Assembly (NCBI GenBank): GCA_900551585.1
Contig: URWU01000122.1
Location: 1-5,433 of the forward strand
DNA length: 5,433 nucleotides
Reading direction: 5' to 3'
DNA from: an uncultured Alphaproteobacteria bacterium
GTDB lineage: Bacteria > Pseudomonadota > Alphaproteobacteria > RF32 > CAG-239
In this document: positions 5,406-5,433 of the stretch, piece by piece
How the letters are laid out: each line of letters opens with the position of its first letter
How positions within the stretch are numbered: position 1 is the first letter of the stretch
Notes under the pieces: generated by a model
Databases searched by the model: none
What the model saw: the letters and a program-made list of their open reading frames with translations, nothing else
Told to the model about the DNA's origin: nothing
Translations under genes and position numbers: made by a program

Positions 5406-5433
5406 CTGTCTCTTATACACATCTGACGCTGCC
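5406..5433. other. Nextera (engineered Tn5) sequencing adapter at the window end, not genomic
   Basis: Bases 5406-5424 are exactly the 19-bp Tn5 mosaic end CTGTCTCTTATACACATCT. Bases 5425-5433 (GACGCTGCC) are exactly the start of the Nextera read-1 adapter tail. Native IS50 ends differ from the mosaic end and would not be followed by this tail, so this is untrimmed library adapter and real sequence ends at 5405. Confidence 0.97.

Noticed and set aside
5406..5424. A genuine Tn5/IS50 end at the right edge
   Set aside because: The sequence is the engineered hybrid mosaic end followed by the commercial adapter tail, not a natural IS50 inside or outside end.

Overview
The window carries seven protein-coding genes and looks like a fragment from an anaerobic Gram-negative bacterium. 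HydG and a TM1266-type protein point to [FeFe]-hydrogenase metabolism and hence a strictly anaerobic, fermentative life. The lipobox-bearing NlpE-like lipoprotein points to an outer membrane. Base composition is moderately AT-rich with strongly AT-rich intergenic stretches. A gut-type alphaproteobacterium or another host-associated anaerobe would fit, but that taxonomic guess is weak and rests on general impression, not on a marker gene.

Layout: (1) 1-919, a soluble protein of unknown function with a DUF1566/Lcl-like core; its reading frame is open to the left edge. A good intrinsic terminator follows at 942-977. (2) 1106-3099, a compact + strand operon: a LysE-type membrane exporter overlaps by 4 nt the first of two CoA-transferase subunit genes (atoD, atoA). 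(3) 3151-4934, a TM1266-family putative [FeFe]-hydrogenase system regulator and then hydG, the H-cluster radical SAM maturase. They are separated by 119 nt containing a respectable promoter-like sequence. A strong, symmetrical terminator at 4961-4993 ends this block. (4) 5001-5378, on the - strand and convergent with hydG, a small NlpE-N-like lipoprotein that has lost the family's CxxC motif. (5) 5406-5433 is not biological: it is the Nextera (engineered Tn5) adapter left on the end of the assembly.

How the genes may work together: the CoA-transferase (probably acyl-CoA plus acetate or acetoacetate exchange) and the hydrogenase maturation genes both belong to fermentation, one moving CoA between acids and the other helping build the enzyme that disposes of electrons as H2. 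The exporter's translational coupling to the CoA-transferase suggests that it handles a metabolite of the same pathway, but nothing in the sequence identifies the substrate. HydA, HydE and HydF are not in the window. I see no mobile element, CRISPR array, tRNA or rRNA, and no clear sign of a wholly new system. The points most worth following up are the Cys-less NlpE-like protein, the exporter/CoA-transferase coupling, the first gene's unusual architecture, and the adapter contamination.
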